Shown: piece by piece, positions 42,521-52,402 of the stretch | Numbering within the stretch: position 1 is the first letter of the stretch | How the letters are laid out: each line of letters starts with the position of its first letter | Assembly: GCF_036289405.1 (NCBI RefSeq) | Contig: NZ_JAYFFI010000006.1 | Coordinates: forward strand, 38,708 to 102,707 | DNA length: 64,000 bases | Source: Pseudoramibacter faecis | GTDB lineage: Bacteria; Bacillota; Clostridia; Eubacteriales; Eubacteriaceae | Direction of reading: 5' to 3' | Translations under genes and position numbers: made by a program | Notes under the pieces: generated by a model | The model's database searches: none | The model's input: the letters and a program-made list of their open reading frames with translations, nothing else | Told to the model about the DNA's origin: nothing

Positions 42521-44366
42521 AAACGGCGATATCCGTAACATCCCGCCGGAGGCACTCGGGGATCTGGCGGCCGAAATCCGCCGCTTCTTGATCGAAAAGG
42601 TCAGTGCCCACGGCGGCCATCTTTCCTCCAATCTCGGGGTGGTGGAGCTGACGATGGCGCTGCACCTTGTCTTTGATTTTGCAAAAGACCGAATCGTTTG
42701 GGATGTGGGCCACCAGGCCTATGTCCATAAAATTCTGACCGGCCGGAAAGATACTTTTGACACCCTGCGCGAGTACGGCGGACTGAGCGGTTTTCCGAAA
42801 AAAAAGGAAAGCCCGACCGATTGCTTCGACACGGGCCACGGGGGCAACAGCGTTTCGGCAGGACTCGGCATGGCCTGTGCCCGCGATCTGGCCGGAGAAA
42901 ATTACGCCGTCGTATCGGTTATCGGGGACGGCTCCTCGACTGGCGGTATGTTTTATGAGGCCCTCAACTGCGCCGGACGCCTGAAAAGCAATTTCATCAT
43001 CATTTTAAACGACAACGAAATGTCGATCTCCCGAAACCTCAGCGGCCTGGCCTGCTATCTGAGCTCCCTGCGCACTGCCACTTCCTATAACGATCTGAAA
43101 AATCAGATCAAAAAGAACTTGGCCCGCCTTCCTAGAGTCGGAGAGCCAATGACCGCCGGGATCGGCAACATGAAGGAAGGCATCAAGAAACTGATCCTCC
43201 CGGAGATGATGTTTGAAAACCTCGGCGTTACCTATCTGGGGCCGGTCGACGGCCACAATATCCATCAGTTGGTGCACACATTGCAGGATGCTCGCCGCCT
43301 GAACAAAAGCGTGATCATCCACACTGTCACCCAAAAAGGGCGCGGCTACGCTCTGGCCGAGCGCCATCCAGATCGGTTTCATGGTATTGCGCCCTTTGAT
43401 ATTCGAACCGGGAAGCCGAAGCAGGCAAAAAGTGCGCCCAGCTGGACCGATGTCTTCGCGAATGCGCTGATAAAAGAGGCCGAGACCTGCCAAAAACTTA
43501 CGGCTATCACGGCGGCCATGACCGACGGCACCGGCCTGAAGACTTTCGGGCGCCGCTTCTCCGAACGCTTTTTCGATGTGGGCATCGCGGAGGAGCACGC
43601 GGTGACCTTTGCGGCGGGGCTCGCCGCCGCAGGACGCATCCCGATCGTCGCAATTTATTCGACTTTTCTTCAGCGGGCTTACGACCAGATCCTCGAAGAC
43701 GTCTGCCTTCAGAAGCTTCACGTGGTCTTCGCCATCGACCGGGCCGGCATCGTCGGGCAGGACGGCGAGACCCACCAAGGCATTTTTGACGTCGGTTTTC
43801 TTTCCGAAATGCCCAATATGACCGTGATCGCGCCGAAAAACGCCCCGGAACTTGAAGCGGCGCTGCATTACGCGATTCACGCGTGCAACGGCCCGGTCGC
43901 AATCCGCTACGGGCGGGGGCCCGCATCCCAGGTCTTTGCCGACCGAAGCCTTCCCTTTACCGGGCAGCGCTCGGAGCCGCTGCTCGCGGGGAAAGACGCG
44001 ACCCTTCTGGCCGTCGGTCACATGAACGCCGTCGGGGCAGAGGCCGTGCGGCTGCTCGCCCAGACGTACGGCATTGCCTGCGGCCTGGCGAACGTGCGCT
44101 TTTTAAAGCCGATGGATGAGGAGATGCTCAAAGCCTGCGCGAAGATCGGCCCGGTGATCACCCTGGAAGACAACATACGGGCGGGTGGCTTCGGTGAGCG
44201 GGCAGCGGCCTGGCTTACCGAAAATGTCCCGGGGGCCACCATCAAAATTCTCGCCATTGAAGATCGGTTTGTCGAGCACGGCGCTCCCGACACCCTGCTT
44301 CGGGAGTTGGCGCTGGATCCCCCGGCGGTGGCGAAAAGAATCGCTGCCTTCCTGGGCGTGTCCTGA
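42450..44366 (+). CDS. dxs: 1-deoxy-D-xylulose 5-phosphate synthase
   Basis: 638 residues from TTG 42450. No ATG or GTG lies between this and the first conserved residues (LLKRICKNGDIRNIPPEALG), so the start inside dxr is forced; GAGGAA lies about 10 bases before. TPP-binding GDGSSTGGMFYEALN, the GHGGNSVSAGLG loop, GPVDGHN and the catalytic Glu in GIAEEHAVTFAAGLA are clear. It joins pyruvate and glyceraldehyde 3-phosphate, the first step before Dxr. Confidence 0.95.
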   Translation: MKTKLNDTAKPHSQEKPLLKRICKNGDIRNIPPEALGDLAAEIRRFLIEKVSAHGGHLSSNLGVVELTMALHLVFDFAKDRIVWDVGHQAYVHKILTGRKDTFDTLREYGGLSGFPKKKESPTDCFDTGHGGNSVSAGLGMACARDLAGENYAVVSVIGDGSSTGGMFYEALNCAGRLKSNFIIILNDNEMSISRNLSGLACYLSSLRTATSYNDLKNQIKKNLARLPRVGEPMTAGIGNMKEGIKKLILPEMMFENLGVTYLGPVDGHNIHQLVHTLQDARRLNKSVIIHTVTQKGRGYALAERHPDRFHGIAPFDIRTGKPKQAKSAPSWTDVFANALIKEAETCQKLTAITAAMTDGTGLKTFGRRFSERFFDVGIAEEHAVTFAAGLAAAGRIPIVAIYSTFLQRAYDQILEDVCLQKLHVVFAIDRAGIVGQDGETHQGIFDVGFLSEMPNMTVIAPKNAPELEAALHYAIHACNGPVAIRYGRGPASQVFADRSLPFTGQRSEPLLAGKDATLLAVGHMNAVGAEAVRLLAQTYGIACGLANVRFLKPMDEEMLKACAKIGPVITLEDNIRAGGFGERAAAWLTENVPGATIKILAIEDRFVEHGAPDTLLRELALDPPAVAKRIAAFLGVS

Positions 44367-44420
44367 AAATGGGCCGGCGTCGTGCCGTCTTTTTCGCAGC
44401 TTCGGGGAACGACCACTTCT

Positions 44421-44447
44421 AAATGACCGCTAAGCGGTCATTTTTTT
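44421..44447 (+). terminator. Terminator of dxr-dxs
   Basis: AAATGACCGC-TAA-GCGGTCATTT followed by T residues; 9-10 bp stem. Confidence 0.88.
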
Positions 44448-44602
44448 CGTTTTCCGAACCGATTTATTTTAATTTAAAGAAAGCTCATCGATCGCTAATT
44501 TTTTCAAATTTTTATTCAACCGCCCTTTCTTTTGGGATACACTATGGATATCATCATTTTGCGGACATTTATTATTTTATTAATTCAAAAAAAGGAAAAG
44601 TT

Positions 44603-45931
44603 ATGTTTAAACCGCATCAGGAATCGTTGTTCCCGCATTCGATCCACGAGCCTTTGGCCAGCCGCATCCGCCCGCAAACCGTCGACGCCATTGTCGGCCA
44701 GGAGCATCTACTCGGCGAGGGCAAAGCCCTGCGCCGCCTCATCGACCGCGACGACATCCCCTCGATGATTCTCTGGGGGCCGCCCGGCGTCGGCAAGACC
44801 ACCCTGGCTCAGGTTATCGCCCGGCAGACCTCGGCTGCCTTCGTTGCCTTCAGCGCCGTGAACAGCGGCATCAAAGACATCAAGAAGATCATGGGCGACG
44901 CTCGGACCCACGCCGCTTTCGGCCGGCGCACCCTGGTCTTCATCGACGAAATCCACCGTTTCAACAAAGCCCAGCAGGATGCCTTTCTGCCCTATGTCGA
45001 GGACGGCAGCATTGTGCTCATCGGCGCCACGACAGAAAATCCCTCCTTCGAGGTCAATGCGGCGCTGCTCTCCCGCTGCCGGGTTTTCTTGCTCAAGCCG
45101 CTGACGCCAGAGGCCATCGTCACCCTGCTGACCCGCGCCCTGGCCGAAGGCTTTGACACGCCCCTCACCGCCGATGCCGGAATCCTGCGCGCCATCGGCG
45201 CCTTTGCCGACGGCGACGCCCGCACGGCGCTCAATACCCTCGAGATGCTCGTCGACAACAGCCCGGTCACCGACGGCCGGCTTGCAGCAGACAAAGCCCT
45301 GCTCGCCCAGCTGTTAGGCCGCAAGACCCTCCGCTATGACAAGGACGGCGAAGAACATTACAACCTGATTTCCGCCCTGCACAAATCCATGCGCAACAGC
45401 GACGCCGACGCGGCGATTTACTGGCTCACCCGCATGCTCGAGGGCGGCGAAGACCCGCTTTATATCGCCCGCCGCCTGATCCGCTTTGCCAGCGAGGACA
45501 TCGGCCTGGCCGATACCGGCGCCCTCAACCTGACCGTTAACGTCTTCCAAGCCTGTCAGTTTATCGGCATGCCAGAGTGCAACGTCCACCTCACCGAGGC
45601 TGTGATTTATCTCGCCCTGGCGCCCAAATCCAACGCGGTCTATAAAGCGACGTTAAACGTTGCCCAGGATGTGAAGACCACAATGAATGCCCCCGTGCCC
45701 ATGGCCATCCGCAACGGCACCACCAAGTTGATGCGCGAGCTGGGCTACGGCCGCGGCTATCAGCTCGCTCACCATTTCGAGGATAAGCTCACCGCCATGC
45801 AGACCTTCCCGGATGAACTCATCGGCCACGAATATTATTTTCCCACCGAAGAGGGGCGGGAGGGCTCGTTTAAAAATCGCCTGGCCCAAATCAAGGCGTG
45901 GCACCGCGAACACGACAACCAAGAAGAATAA
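44603..45931 (+). CDS. rarA: Replication-associated recombination protein A (RarA/MgsA)
   Basis: 442 residues from ATG 44603 with AAGGAAAAG upstream. PLASRIRPQTVDAIVGQEHL and Walker A LWGPPGVGKTTLAQ, Walker B LVFIDEIHRFNKAQQDAFLP, sensor 1 GATTENPSF, and the C-terminal SEDIGLADTGALNLTV / GYQLAHHFEDKL. An AAA+ clamp-loader relative acting at stalled replication forks. Single gene. Confidence 0.95.
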   Translation: MFKPHQESLFPHSIHEPLASRIRPQTVDAIVGQEHLLGEGKALRRLIDRDDIPSMILWGPPGVGKTTLAQVIARQTSAAFVAFSAVNSGIKDIKKIMGDARTHAAFGRRTLVFIDEIHRFNKAQQDAFLPYVEDGSIVLIGATTENPSFEVNAALLSRCRVFLLKPLTPEAIVTLLTRALAEGFDTPLTADAGILRAIGAFADGDARTALNTLEMLVDNSPVTDGRLAADKALLAQLLGRKTLRYDKDGEEHYNLISALHKSMRNSDADAAIYWLTRMLEGGEDPLYIARRLIRFASEDIGLADTGALNLTVNVFQACQFIGMPECNVHLTEAVIYLALAPKSNAVYKATLNVAQDVKTTMNAPVPMAIRNGTTKLMRELGYGRGYQLAHHFEDKLTAMQTFPDELIGHEYYFPTEEGREGSFKNRLAQIKAWHREHDNQEE

Positions 45932-45942
45932 CCGGCAATAAA

Positions 45943-45975
45943 AAAAAAGCTGAGTCTCAAACTCAGCTTTTTTAA
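45943..45975. terminator. Bidirectional terminator between rarA and trpS
   Basis: AAAAAAGCTGAGT and ACTCAGCTTTTTT form a 13-bp stem with A/T tracts on both sides; the two genes converge here. Confidence 0.9.
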
Positions 45976-45991
45976 CGGTCACTTTTTTTGC

Positions 45992-47041
45992 TCAGCGCTT
46001 CGGCGTCACCAGGCCCACCTTGCGGCGCACCTTTGAGAGGGTCCTTCCCGCGATGCGCGCTGCCTGATCGGCCCCAGCGACCATCACCGATTCGAGATAG
46101 CCCTTGTCTTCCATCAATCGGCCAAATTCCGCCTGGATCGGGCGCAGGGTTTCGGCCACGGCCTCGCCGACGGTCGTTTTGAAATCGCCGTAGCCTTTGC
46201 CGGCAAATTCCCGCTCGATGGCGGCCATATTCCGATCGGTGGCACAGCCGTAAATTTCCATCAAATTGGCAATGCCCGGCTTGTTTTCCCGGTCGTGGCG
46301 CACCTCCGTTTCCGAATCGGTCACGGCGCGCTTGAATTTTTTCACAATGGTCTTCGGGTCGTCGATCATCGAGATAAAGCCGTTGGGATTATCATCGGAC
46401 TTGCTCATCTTCGCCGCGGGATCCTGCAGGCTCATGACTCGTGCCCCGGCGGTCCCGAACCAGGGCTCCGGCATTTTAAAGGCAGGGCTGTAGGTCTGGT
46501 TGAAGCGGCCGGCAATGTCTCTGGCCAGCTCGACATGCTGTTTCTGATCGCTGCCCACCGGCACCAGGTCCGTCTGGTAGAGCAGGATGTCCGCCGCCAT
46601 CAGCACCGGATAATCGAAGAGCCCGACGCGGATATTGCTGCCTTGGCTTTGCTGCTTTTGGGATTTGGCCTTGTATTGGGTCATTCGGGAAAGCTCGCCC
46701 ATATAACTGTTGCAGTTGAGAATCCAGGCCAACTCCGAATGGGCCGGCACCTGAGACTGCACATAAAGAATGGATTTTGCCGGATCGATGCCGATGGCCA
46801 TCAAAAGGGCCAGGCATTCGTAGGTGCGCCGCCGCAGATCCGCCGGCACCTGGAACACCGTCATCGCGTGCAGATCGGCCAGAGCGAACAGACAGTCGTT
46901 TTGATCCTGCAGCGTCACCCAGTTTTTCATGGCGCCGAAATAATTGCCGATGGTGAACATCCCCGACGGCTGAATGGCGGAGTAAATAATTTTTTTGTCT
47001 TTTGCCGCAGTCGCTGCGGCTTGTTGTGATGCTTCTGACAT
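45992..47041 (-). CDS. trpS: Tryptophanyl-tRNA synthetase
   Basis: 349 residues from ATG 47041 (AAGGGGAAAC upstream). Class I motifs: SAIQPSGMFTIGNYFGAMKN in place of HIGH, the substrate part DLHAMTV, and AAKMSKSDDN for KMSKS. The N-terminal ~15 residues (SEASQQAAATAAKDKK) are a non-conserved extension. No T-box-like leader was identified upstream. Confidence 0.95.
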   Translation of the reverse strand: MSEASQQAAATAAKDKKIIYSAIQPSGMFTIGNYFGAMKNWVTLQDQNDCLFALADLHAMTVFQVPADLRRRTYECLALLMAIGIDPAKSILYVQSQVPAHSELAWILNCNSYMGELSRMTQYKAKSQKQQSQGSNIRVGLFDYPVLMAADILLYQTDLVPVGSDQKQHVELARDIAGRFNQTYSPAFKMPEPWFGTAGARVMSLQDPAAKMSKSDDNPNGFISMIDDPKTIVKKFKRAVTDSETEVRHDRENKPGIANLMEIYGCATDRNMAAIEREFAGKGYGDFKTTVGEAVAETLRPIQAEFGRLMEDKGYLESVMVAGADQAARIAGRTLSKVRRKVGLVTPKR

Positions 47042-47117
47042 ATGTTTCCCCTTATGCTTCATTTTTCCCATTATACCCGTTTGTGCCGCGTTTGGCAAAA
47101 CTTAGCGCGCTCATACA

Positions 47118-47153
47118 TAAAAAACGGCCGTGCCGCCGGGCACCGCCGTTTAA
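47118..47153 (-). terminator. Terminator of the EF-G-like gene
   Basis: Minus strand AAACGGC..GTGCC / GGCAC..GCCGTTT stem followed by T residues. Confidence 0.8.
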
Positions 47154-47177
47154 AACCGCTTTGGCCATCATCCGCCA

Positions 47178-49292
47178 TTATTTTTTCTTTTTGTAATCCT
47201 TGTCTTTCAACGCTTTGCCATCGTCGCCGTTTGCCGCCGCGATCACTTTTTCGGCCACCGTCGCCGGCGCTTCTTCATAGCGAGCGAAGCTCATTTCAAA
47301 GGAGCCCCGGGCCTGGGTCATCGAGCGCAGCTCCGTAGCGTATTTGGCCAGCTCCGAAAGCGGCGCTTCCGCGGTAATGATCTGTCTGCCATTATCCGCC
47401 GGTTCCATCCCGAGGATGCGGCCGCGTTTTTTATTCAGATCGCCCATCACATCGCCCATATAGACTTCTGGGATGCTGATGCGCAAACTGTAAATCGGCT
47501 CAAGCAAAATCGGATCCGCTTCTTTGAGCCCCTTCTTAAACGCCAGCGCCGCCGCCATTTTAAAGGACATTTCGTCGGAGTCCACCGCGTGATAGGACCC
47601 GTCGTAAAGGGTGGCCTGCACCCCGGTCACCGGGTAGCCGGCGAGCACGCCGCTGGCCATGCAGTCCGCCAGCCCCTTTTCGACCGCAGGGATAAAATTG
47701 CGCGGCACCGAACCTCCGACCACCTTGTCCACAAAGCGGAAATCGTCGTTGGCATCCGGCAGGGGATCAAATTTCACAAAGACATGCCCGTATTGACCGC
47801 TGCCCCCGGATTGTTTTTTGTGTTTGCCCTCCGCGTCGGCCGATTTGCGGATGGTTTCGCGGTAGGGCACCTTCATCGGTTCAAGGGTAACGTCCACATC
47901 GAATTTTTGTTTTAGGCGATGGCTGACTATTTCCAGCTGCATTTCTCCCAGACCGGAGATAATGGTCTGTTTGGTTTCAGGATTGCGCGTGACACTAATC
48001 GTCGGGTCTTCTTCGATAAGTTTGTGGAGGCCGGTGGAGAGCTTGTCGATATTGCTCTTGTTCGTGGCTTCAATCGCCATGGAAATGACCGGTTTCGGGA
48101 AATCGATCGGCGGATATACGATGGGATTGGATGCATCGCACAGGGTGTCCCCGGTGGAGACGTCGTTCAATTTGCTGAACGCGCCGATATCCCCTGCGAT
48201 CAGATTGTCTACTTCAATCTGCTTGTTGCCCCGCAACACGTAAATATGGTTCGTCTTTTCGCGGGTGTCTTTGTTGGCGTTGACCACCTCAGCGCCGCTT
48301 TCGAGGACGCCGCTCATCACTTTAAAGATCGACAGCTTGCCCACAAAGGGGTCCACCACGGTTTTAAATACCTGAGCCGAAAACGGCACCGACGCTTCAC
48401 ACTTGTGGACAATCTCTCGAGAATCCCGCGGATCTGTGCCCACCATGCCTTCTCCGTCGTCCGGTGCGGGCAGATAGTCGATAATCATGTTCTCAACAGT
48501 TTCCACCCCGATGTTCTGCACCGCGGAGGTGCACATCACCGGGATCAGATCGCCGGCGAGCACCCCGGTGCGCAGCCCATAGTGAATTTCTTCGGTGGTC
48601 AGTTCTTCGCCGTCAAAATACTTTTCCATTAAATCTTCGGATGTCTGAGCCACACTTTCCATGATCATTTCGCGATAAGGCGCCAGGGTATTTTTCAGAT
48701 CCTCCGGCACTTCGGCGTCAAAGCAACGGTTGTCCTTGCGTTCGCGGCCGTTCATGTCGACAACGTTGACAATCCCGTGCATTTCTTCCCCTTCGCCCCA
48801 AGGCTGGATAAAAGGCACTACCTTGTTGCCAAAAGCTTCCTTTAATTGATCCATTACCTTGCTGATCTTGGCGTTTTCCCGGTCCATCTTGTTCACGACA
48901 AAAAAGGCTGGCACATCAATCTGCTTGAGCATGTCAATGGCTTTCTCGGTGCCGACTTGCACCCCGGCCAGCGCATCCACCACGACGATGATGGCGTCAA
49001 CAGCGCGCAGGGCCGCCGCCGCTTCTCCGACAAAGTCAAAATAGCCCGGTGAGTCGATCAAATTGATCTTGTGACCGCCGTATTCTACCGGAATAATCGT
49101 CGAAGAAATGGAAAACATTCTGCGTTTTTCCTCTTCGTCAAAATCGGATAAAGTATTGCCCTCGTCGATTCTGCCCATTCGGTCGATGGCGCCGGCATTG
49201 AATGCCATCGCTTCGATCAGTGAGGTCTTCCCGGAGCCGCCATGGCCTAAAAGCAAAACGTTTCTGACATTGCTTGTCGGATAAGTCTTCAT
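47178..49292 (-). CDS. EF-G-like translation GTPase (FusA2 type)
   Basis: 704 residues. GTPase motifs differ from canonical EF-G: G1 GHGGSGKTSL, G3 DSPGYFDF, G4 NKMD. Domains II-V are complete, ending with AEAPLSELAKYATELRSMTQ and RGSFEMSFARYEEAP. The YPTSNVRNVLLLGHGGSGKT start is typical of the second, non-essential EF-G-like protein of Clostridia, whose exact role (ribosome recycling, stress or antibiotic response) is unsettled. The C-terminal tail is Lys-rich. Confidence 0.9.
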   Translation of the reverse strand: MKTYPTSNVRNVLLLGHGGSGKTSLIEAMAFNAGAIDRMGRIDEGNTLSDFDEEEKRRMFSISSTIIPVEYGGHKINLIDSPGYFDFVGEAAAALRAVDAIIVVVDALAGVQVGTEKAIDMLKQIDVPAFFVVNKMDRENAKISKVMDQLKEAFGNKVVPFIQPWGEGEEMHGIVNVVDMNGRERKDNRCFDAEVPEDLKNTLAPYREMIMESVAQTSEDLMEKYFDGEELTTEEIHYGLRTGVLAGDLIPVMCTSAVQNIGVETVENMIIDYLPAPDDGEGMVGTDPRDSREIVHKCEASVPFSAQVFKTVVDPFVGKLSIFKVMSGVLESGAEVVNANKDTREKTNHIYVLRGNKQIEVDNLIAGDIGAFSKLNDVSTGDTLCDASNPIVYPPIDFPKPVISMAIEATNKSNIDKLSTGLHKLIEEDPTISVTRNPETKQTIISGLGEMQLEIVSHRLKQKFDVDVTLEPMKVPYRETIRKSADAEGKHKKQSGGSGQYGHVFVKFDPLPDANDDFRFVDKVVGGSVPRNFIPAVEKGLADCMASGVLAGYPVTGVQATLYDGSYHAVDSDEMSFKMAAALAFKKGLKEADPILLEPIYSLRISIPEVYMGDVMGDLNKKRGRILGMEPADNGRQIITAEAPLSELAKYATELRSMTQARGSFEMSFARYEEAPATVAEKVIAAANGDDGKALKDKDYKKKK

Positions 49293-49335
49293 GCAATTTC
49301 CCCCTTGCTGGTCAACTTTCTAGTATTACGTTATC

Positions 49336-49364
49336 ATTGTACCTAATATTGTCATTGTTTTCAA
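49336..49364 (-). promoter_or_regulatory. Promoter of the EF-G-like gene
   Basis: Minus strand TTGAAA (49359-49364), 17 bp, TACAAT (49336-49341), about 45 bases before the ATG. Confidence 0.7.
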
Positions 49365-49464
49365 CATGTAATTCCTGAAAAATGTAAAGGGCATCATCTC
49401 CTGGATCGCCCCTTTTTCCGTCCGATTAAATTTCTCATTTTTCGCCGATATGCACGACTTCCCA

Positions 49465-49493
49465 TAAAAAAGACACCGGCGTTCGCCGGTGCC
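49465..49493 (-). terminator. Terminator of the ytxH/DUF948 unit
   Basis: Minus strand GGCACCGGC-GAAC-GCCGGTGTC followed by six T. Confidence 0.85.
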
Positions 49494-49514
49494 TTCCAAT
49501 GCATCCCGTTTTTA

Positions 49515-49898
49515 TTAAGCTTGTTTTTGCCGCGCCGCCGCGCGTTCTGCACGGCGAGTTGCCTTTTCAAGTTTCTTTTCGCGTTTATTAGCCTTGCGTT
49601 CGCCACTGGCATTAAGCCGCCCGAGAATGCTGACGAACTTGCCGACATTGGCCGACAAAGGTTCAATCACACCGTTTTTAACCGTATCAACCGAGGTCTT
49701 GGCATCTTCCATCACGGAATCCACATTCGTGACAATATGGGTCACCTGCTCTTCATTGTCCTCCAGCAGGCGGTTGACCTTCTTGAGCGTTTCGGCCAGA
49801 TTCTTAAACACCCTCACCAGATGAACTGTGCCGTAAATCACTGCAATGGCGATGATGATCAGCGCCAGCTCCCACCAATGCATACTGATATGGATCAT
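49515..49898 (-). CDS. DUF948-family membrane-anchored protein
   Basis: 127 residues: one N-terminal membrane helix (WELALIIIAIAVIYGTVHLV), then a long amphipathic/coiled region typical of DUF948 (VFKNLAETLKKVNRLLEDNE), and a very basic Lys/Arg/Ala C-terminus. It overlaps the YtxH-like gene by 4 bp. In Bacillus, DUF948 and YtxH proteins are paired general-stress proteins; here they form a two-gene unit too. Confidence 0.82.
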   Translation of the reverse strand: MIHISMHWWELALIIIAIAVIYGTVHLVRVFKNLAETLKKVNRLLEDNEEQVTHIVTNVDSVMEDAKTSVDTVKNGVIEPLSANVGKFVSILGRLNASGERKANKREKKLEKATRRAERAAARQKQA

Positions 49899-50275
49899 GC
49901 CGGTTCCCCGTCATCTTCTGCTTCAGCTTCCGGCATTTCTTCGTCTTCAGCTTTGATCGCTTCCAGCTCGTCATTGAGCTCGTCGATGCTGGCCGAAACA
50001 TCGTCCTGAATTTCCTCGATCTTGTCTTCAATCTGAGCCTTGTATTGGTTGACGCGATCTGTCAAGGTATCCGCCGCATCCTGAATCTGCCCCTTCAGGC
50101 TCTCAGTATATTCCAGCGCCTGATCGTGCACATCGCCAAAAGTCCCACGAATATGTTCCTGCAGGTTTTCTCTGATTTCTTCTCCCGATGCCGGCGCCAG
50201 AAGCAGAGCCGCCGCCGCGCCGATCATTGCCCCGGCGAAAAGTCCGCCGATAAAATAACCTTCTTTATTTGCCAT
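49895..50275 (-). CDS. YtxH-domain protein
   Basis: 126 residues. The N-terminal FIGGLFAGAMIGAAAALLLAP followed by ASGEEIRENL is the YtxH glycine-rich membrane hairpin; the rest is helical and ends in a strongly acidic tail (EDEEMPEAEAEDDGE). Translationally coupled to the DUF948 gene. Confidence 0.85.
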   Translation of the reverse strand: MANKEGYFIGGLFAGAMIGAAAALLLAPASGEEIRENLQEHIRGTFGDVHDQALEYTESLKGQIQDAADTLTDRVNQYKAQIEDKIEEIQDDVSASIDELNDELEAIKAEDEEMPEAEAEDDGEPA

Positions 50276-50322
50276 GTCATTCCTCTCTTAAATCTATAAC
50301 ATATCTATTGTATTTTTAATTA

Positions 50323-50589
50323 TTACGCTTCGCCAAAACCGTCTTCTATCATCGCCACCAAGGCTGCCAGGGCTTCGTCCTCATCGTCGCCGTCGGCTTC
50401 GATGATCACCTGATCGCCCTGAGCAATGCCACCGGACATAATGCCCATGATGCTTTTGGCATTAATCCGGGTGTCCCCGCTGATCACATCAATATCCGAG
50501 GAAAATCCGCCGGCCGCCGAGACGAAAAGAGACGCAGCTCTCGCATGTAATCCTGTTTTGTTGATAATCGTGATTTGTTTTCGTTTCAT
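50323..50589 (-). CDS. ptsH: Phosphocarrier protein HPr
   Basis: 88 residues from ATG 50589. NKTGLHARAA places the phospho-accepting His at position 15, and INAKSIMGIMSGG contains the regulatory Ser near 46. It accepts phosphate from enzyme I and passes it to sugar-specific EIIA domains, and can co-regulate carbon catabolite control. It follows ptsI by 31 bp, the reverse of the usual ptsH-ptsI order. Confidence 0.95.
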   Translation of the reverse strand: MKRKQITIINKTGLHARAASLFVSAAGGFSSDIDVISGDTRINAKSIMGIMSGGIAQGDQVIIEADGDDEDEALAALVAMIEDGFGEA

Positions 50590-50620
50590 CGGCACAACTC
50601 CTCCCTGATTTTGCCAGCGT

Positions 50621-52357
50621 TTATAAAATCTGAATGCCCAGTGCCGCCATCTTGGCTTCGACCATCGCCCGGATTTCATCGCCGGTTTCTATGGTCAGTG
50701 CTTCATCGGCAATGGCCTTGGCCTCCTCAAAGCTAACCGAACGCACAATTTTCTTCACCTGGGGAATGGACGAAGCGCTCATCGAGAATTCGTCGAGGCC
50801 CAACCCCAGAAGAATCAATGTCGCGCTGGGATCTCCGGCCATTTCGCCACACATCCCCGTAAATTTATCCGGCAGCTTATGAGACGCCTCGATCACGTTT
50901 TTCACCAGGCGCAAAATCGCCGGATGCAGCGGATCGTAAAGATAAGACACCGTCTGGTTCATCCGGTCCACCGCCAATGTGTACTGGCAGAGATCGTTGG
51001 TGCCGATGGAAAAGAAATCCACTTCCTTCGCGATGATGTCCGCCGTCAGCGCTGCCGAAGGAATTTCCACCATGATCCCGATTTCGAGATCGCGATCGTA
51101 GGCTATGCCTTCGCGGTCGAGCTCGGCCATACAGGCCTTCACCAGCGCCTTGGCCCGACGCACTTCCGACACGTTGCCGATCATCGGGAACATCACCCGG
51201 GTCTTGCCGAAGGCCGAAGCCCGGAGAATCGCCCGCAGTTGCGTGCGGAAAAGATCTTCCTTTGCAAAACAAAGTCGGACCGCCCGCAGGCCGAGGAAGG
51301 GATTCATTTCTTCTTCCAGCGGCAGATAAGGCAGTTTTTTGTCGCCGCCGATATCCAGGGTTCGGATGATCACCCCTTCACGATTCCTAAAATCTTCCAC
51401 CACGGTTTTATAGGCCGCAAATTGTTTTTCTTCACTGGGCATGGTATCTGCGTCCATATAAAGAAATTCGCTGCGGTAAAGACCGACACCCATGCCGCCG
51501 TTGTGGTTGACGCCCTCGACATCTTTGGGATTGCCGATGTTCCCGCTCAAAATCACTTCATGCCCGTCGGTGGTCACCGCCTTTTGATCCTTCAGCTGGG
51601 CAAGTTCCACCATATAAACTTCGTAGGCCTTTTGCTTATCCCGATACATGGCAAGCTCGCCTGCCGTCGGATTGACGACAATCACACCGGCACTGCCGTC
51701 TACAATCACCGTGTCGCCATCCTGAGCCGTGGCCGTGATGTCCCCCAGGCCGAGAATCGCTGGGATTTCAAGCCCGCGAGCCATGATCGCCGAGTGGGAG
51801 GTGCGGCTGCCGATATCGGTGGCGAACCCTTTCACATGGGCTTTATCCATGATCGCCGTATCCGAAGGCGCCAGATCCTCAGCGATGATGATCGTATCCT
51901 CCGAAAGATTGGAGATATCCATGATGTCGATGCCCATCAAGTTGTGCAGTACCCGGTTTCCCACATCGCGGATATCGGCTGCACGCCCCTTGAAATAAGG
52001 ATCGTCCATCGCATCAAACATGGCATAAAACTGATCGACAATCTGCTGAGTGATGGCCTCCGCGTTTCGCTGTTCACTTTCGATGCTCGTTTTAATCGCG
52101 CCGACAAATTCCGGATCGTCCAGGAACATGGCGTGAGCTTCAAAAATCGCCGCTTCCTCTTCACCCAGTTCCCAAGCTGTTTTTGCCTGCAATGCGCTCA
52201 GCTGTTCCCGGCTTTGCGCCACGGCTTCATCGAAACGGGCACATTCTGCAACCACATCATCGATTTGCCTGCGCACGATATCCAATTCTTTTTTGACATA
52301 AACAATCGCCTTGGCAATGGCGATCCCCGGCGAGGCATTAATCCCTTTTTTAATCAT
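50621..52357 (-). CDS. ptsI: PTS enzyme I
   Basis: 578 residues. Phospho-His motif GSRTSHSAIMARGLEIPA, PEP-binding REGVIIRTLDIGGDKKLPYL, and the catalytic Cys in GMCGEMAGD. It takes phosphate from PEP and gives it to HPr. The start MIKKGINASPGIAIAKAIV is canonical. It lies 45 bp after recR in the same direction. Confidence 0.96.
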   Translation of the reverse strand: MIKKGINASPGIAIAKAIVYVKKELDIVRRQIDDVVAECARFDEAVAQSREQLSALQAKTAWELGEEEAAIFEAHAMFLDDPEFVGAIKTSIESEQRNAEAITQQIVDQFYAMFDAMDDPYFKGRAADIRDVGNRVLHNLMGIDIMDISNLSEDTIIIAEDLAPSDTAIMDKAHVKGFATDIGSRTSHSAIMARGLEIPAILGLGDITATAQDGDTVIVDGSAGVIVVNPTAGELAMYRDKQKAYEVYMVELAQLKDQKAVTTDGHEVILSGNIGNPKDVEGVNHNGGMGVGLYRSEFLYMDADTMPSEEKQFAAYKTVVEDFRNREGVIIRTLDIGGDKKLPYLPLEEEMNPFLGLRAVRLCFAKEDLFRTQLRAILRASAFGKTRVMFPMIGNVSEVRRAKALVKACMAELDREGIAYDRDLEIGIMVEIPSAALTADIIAKEVDFFSIGTNDLCQYTLAVDRMNQTVSYLYDPLHPAILRLVKNVIEASHKLPDKFTGMCGEMAGDPSATLILLGLGLDEFSMSASSIPQVKKIVRSVSFEEAKAIADEALTIETGDEIRAMVEAKMAALGIQIL

Positions 52358-52402
52358 ATTCTGCTCCCATCCAAAGTTTATTCTTTATCTGATGACCGCT
52401 GC

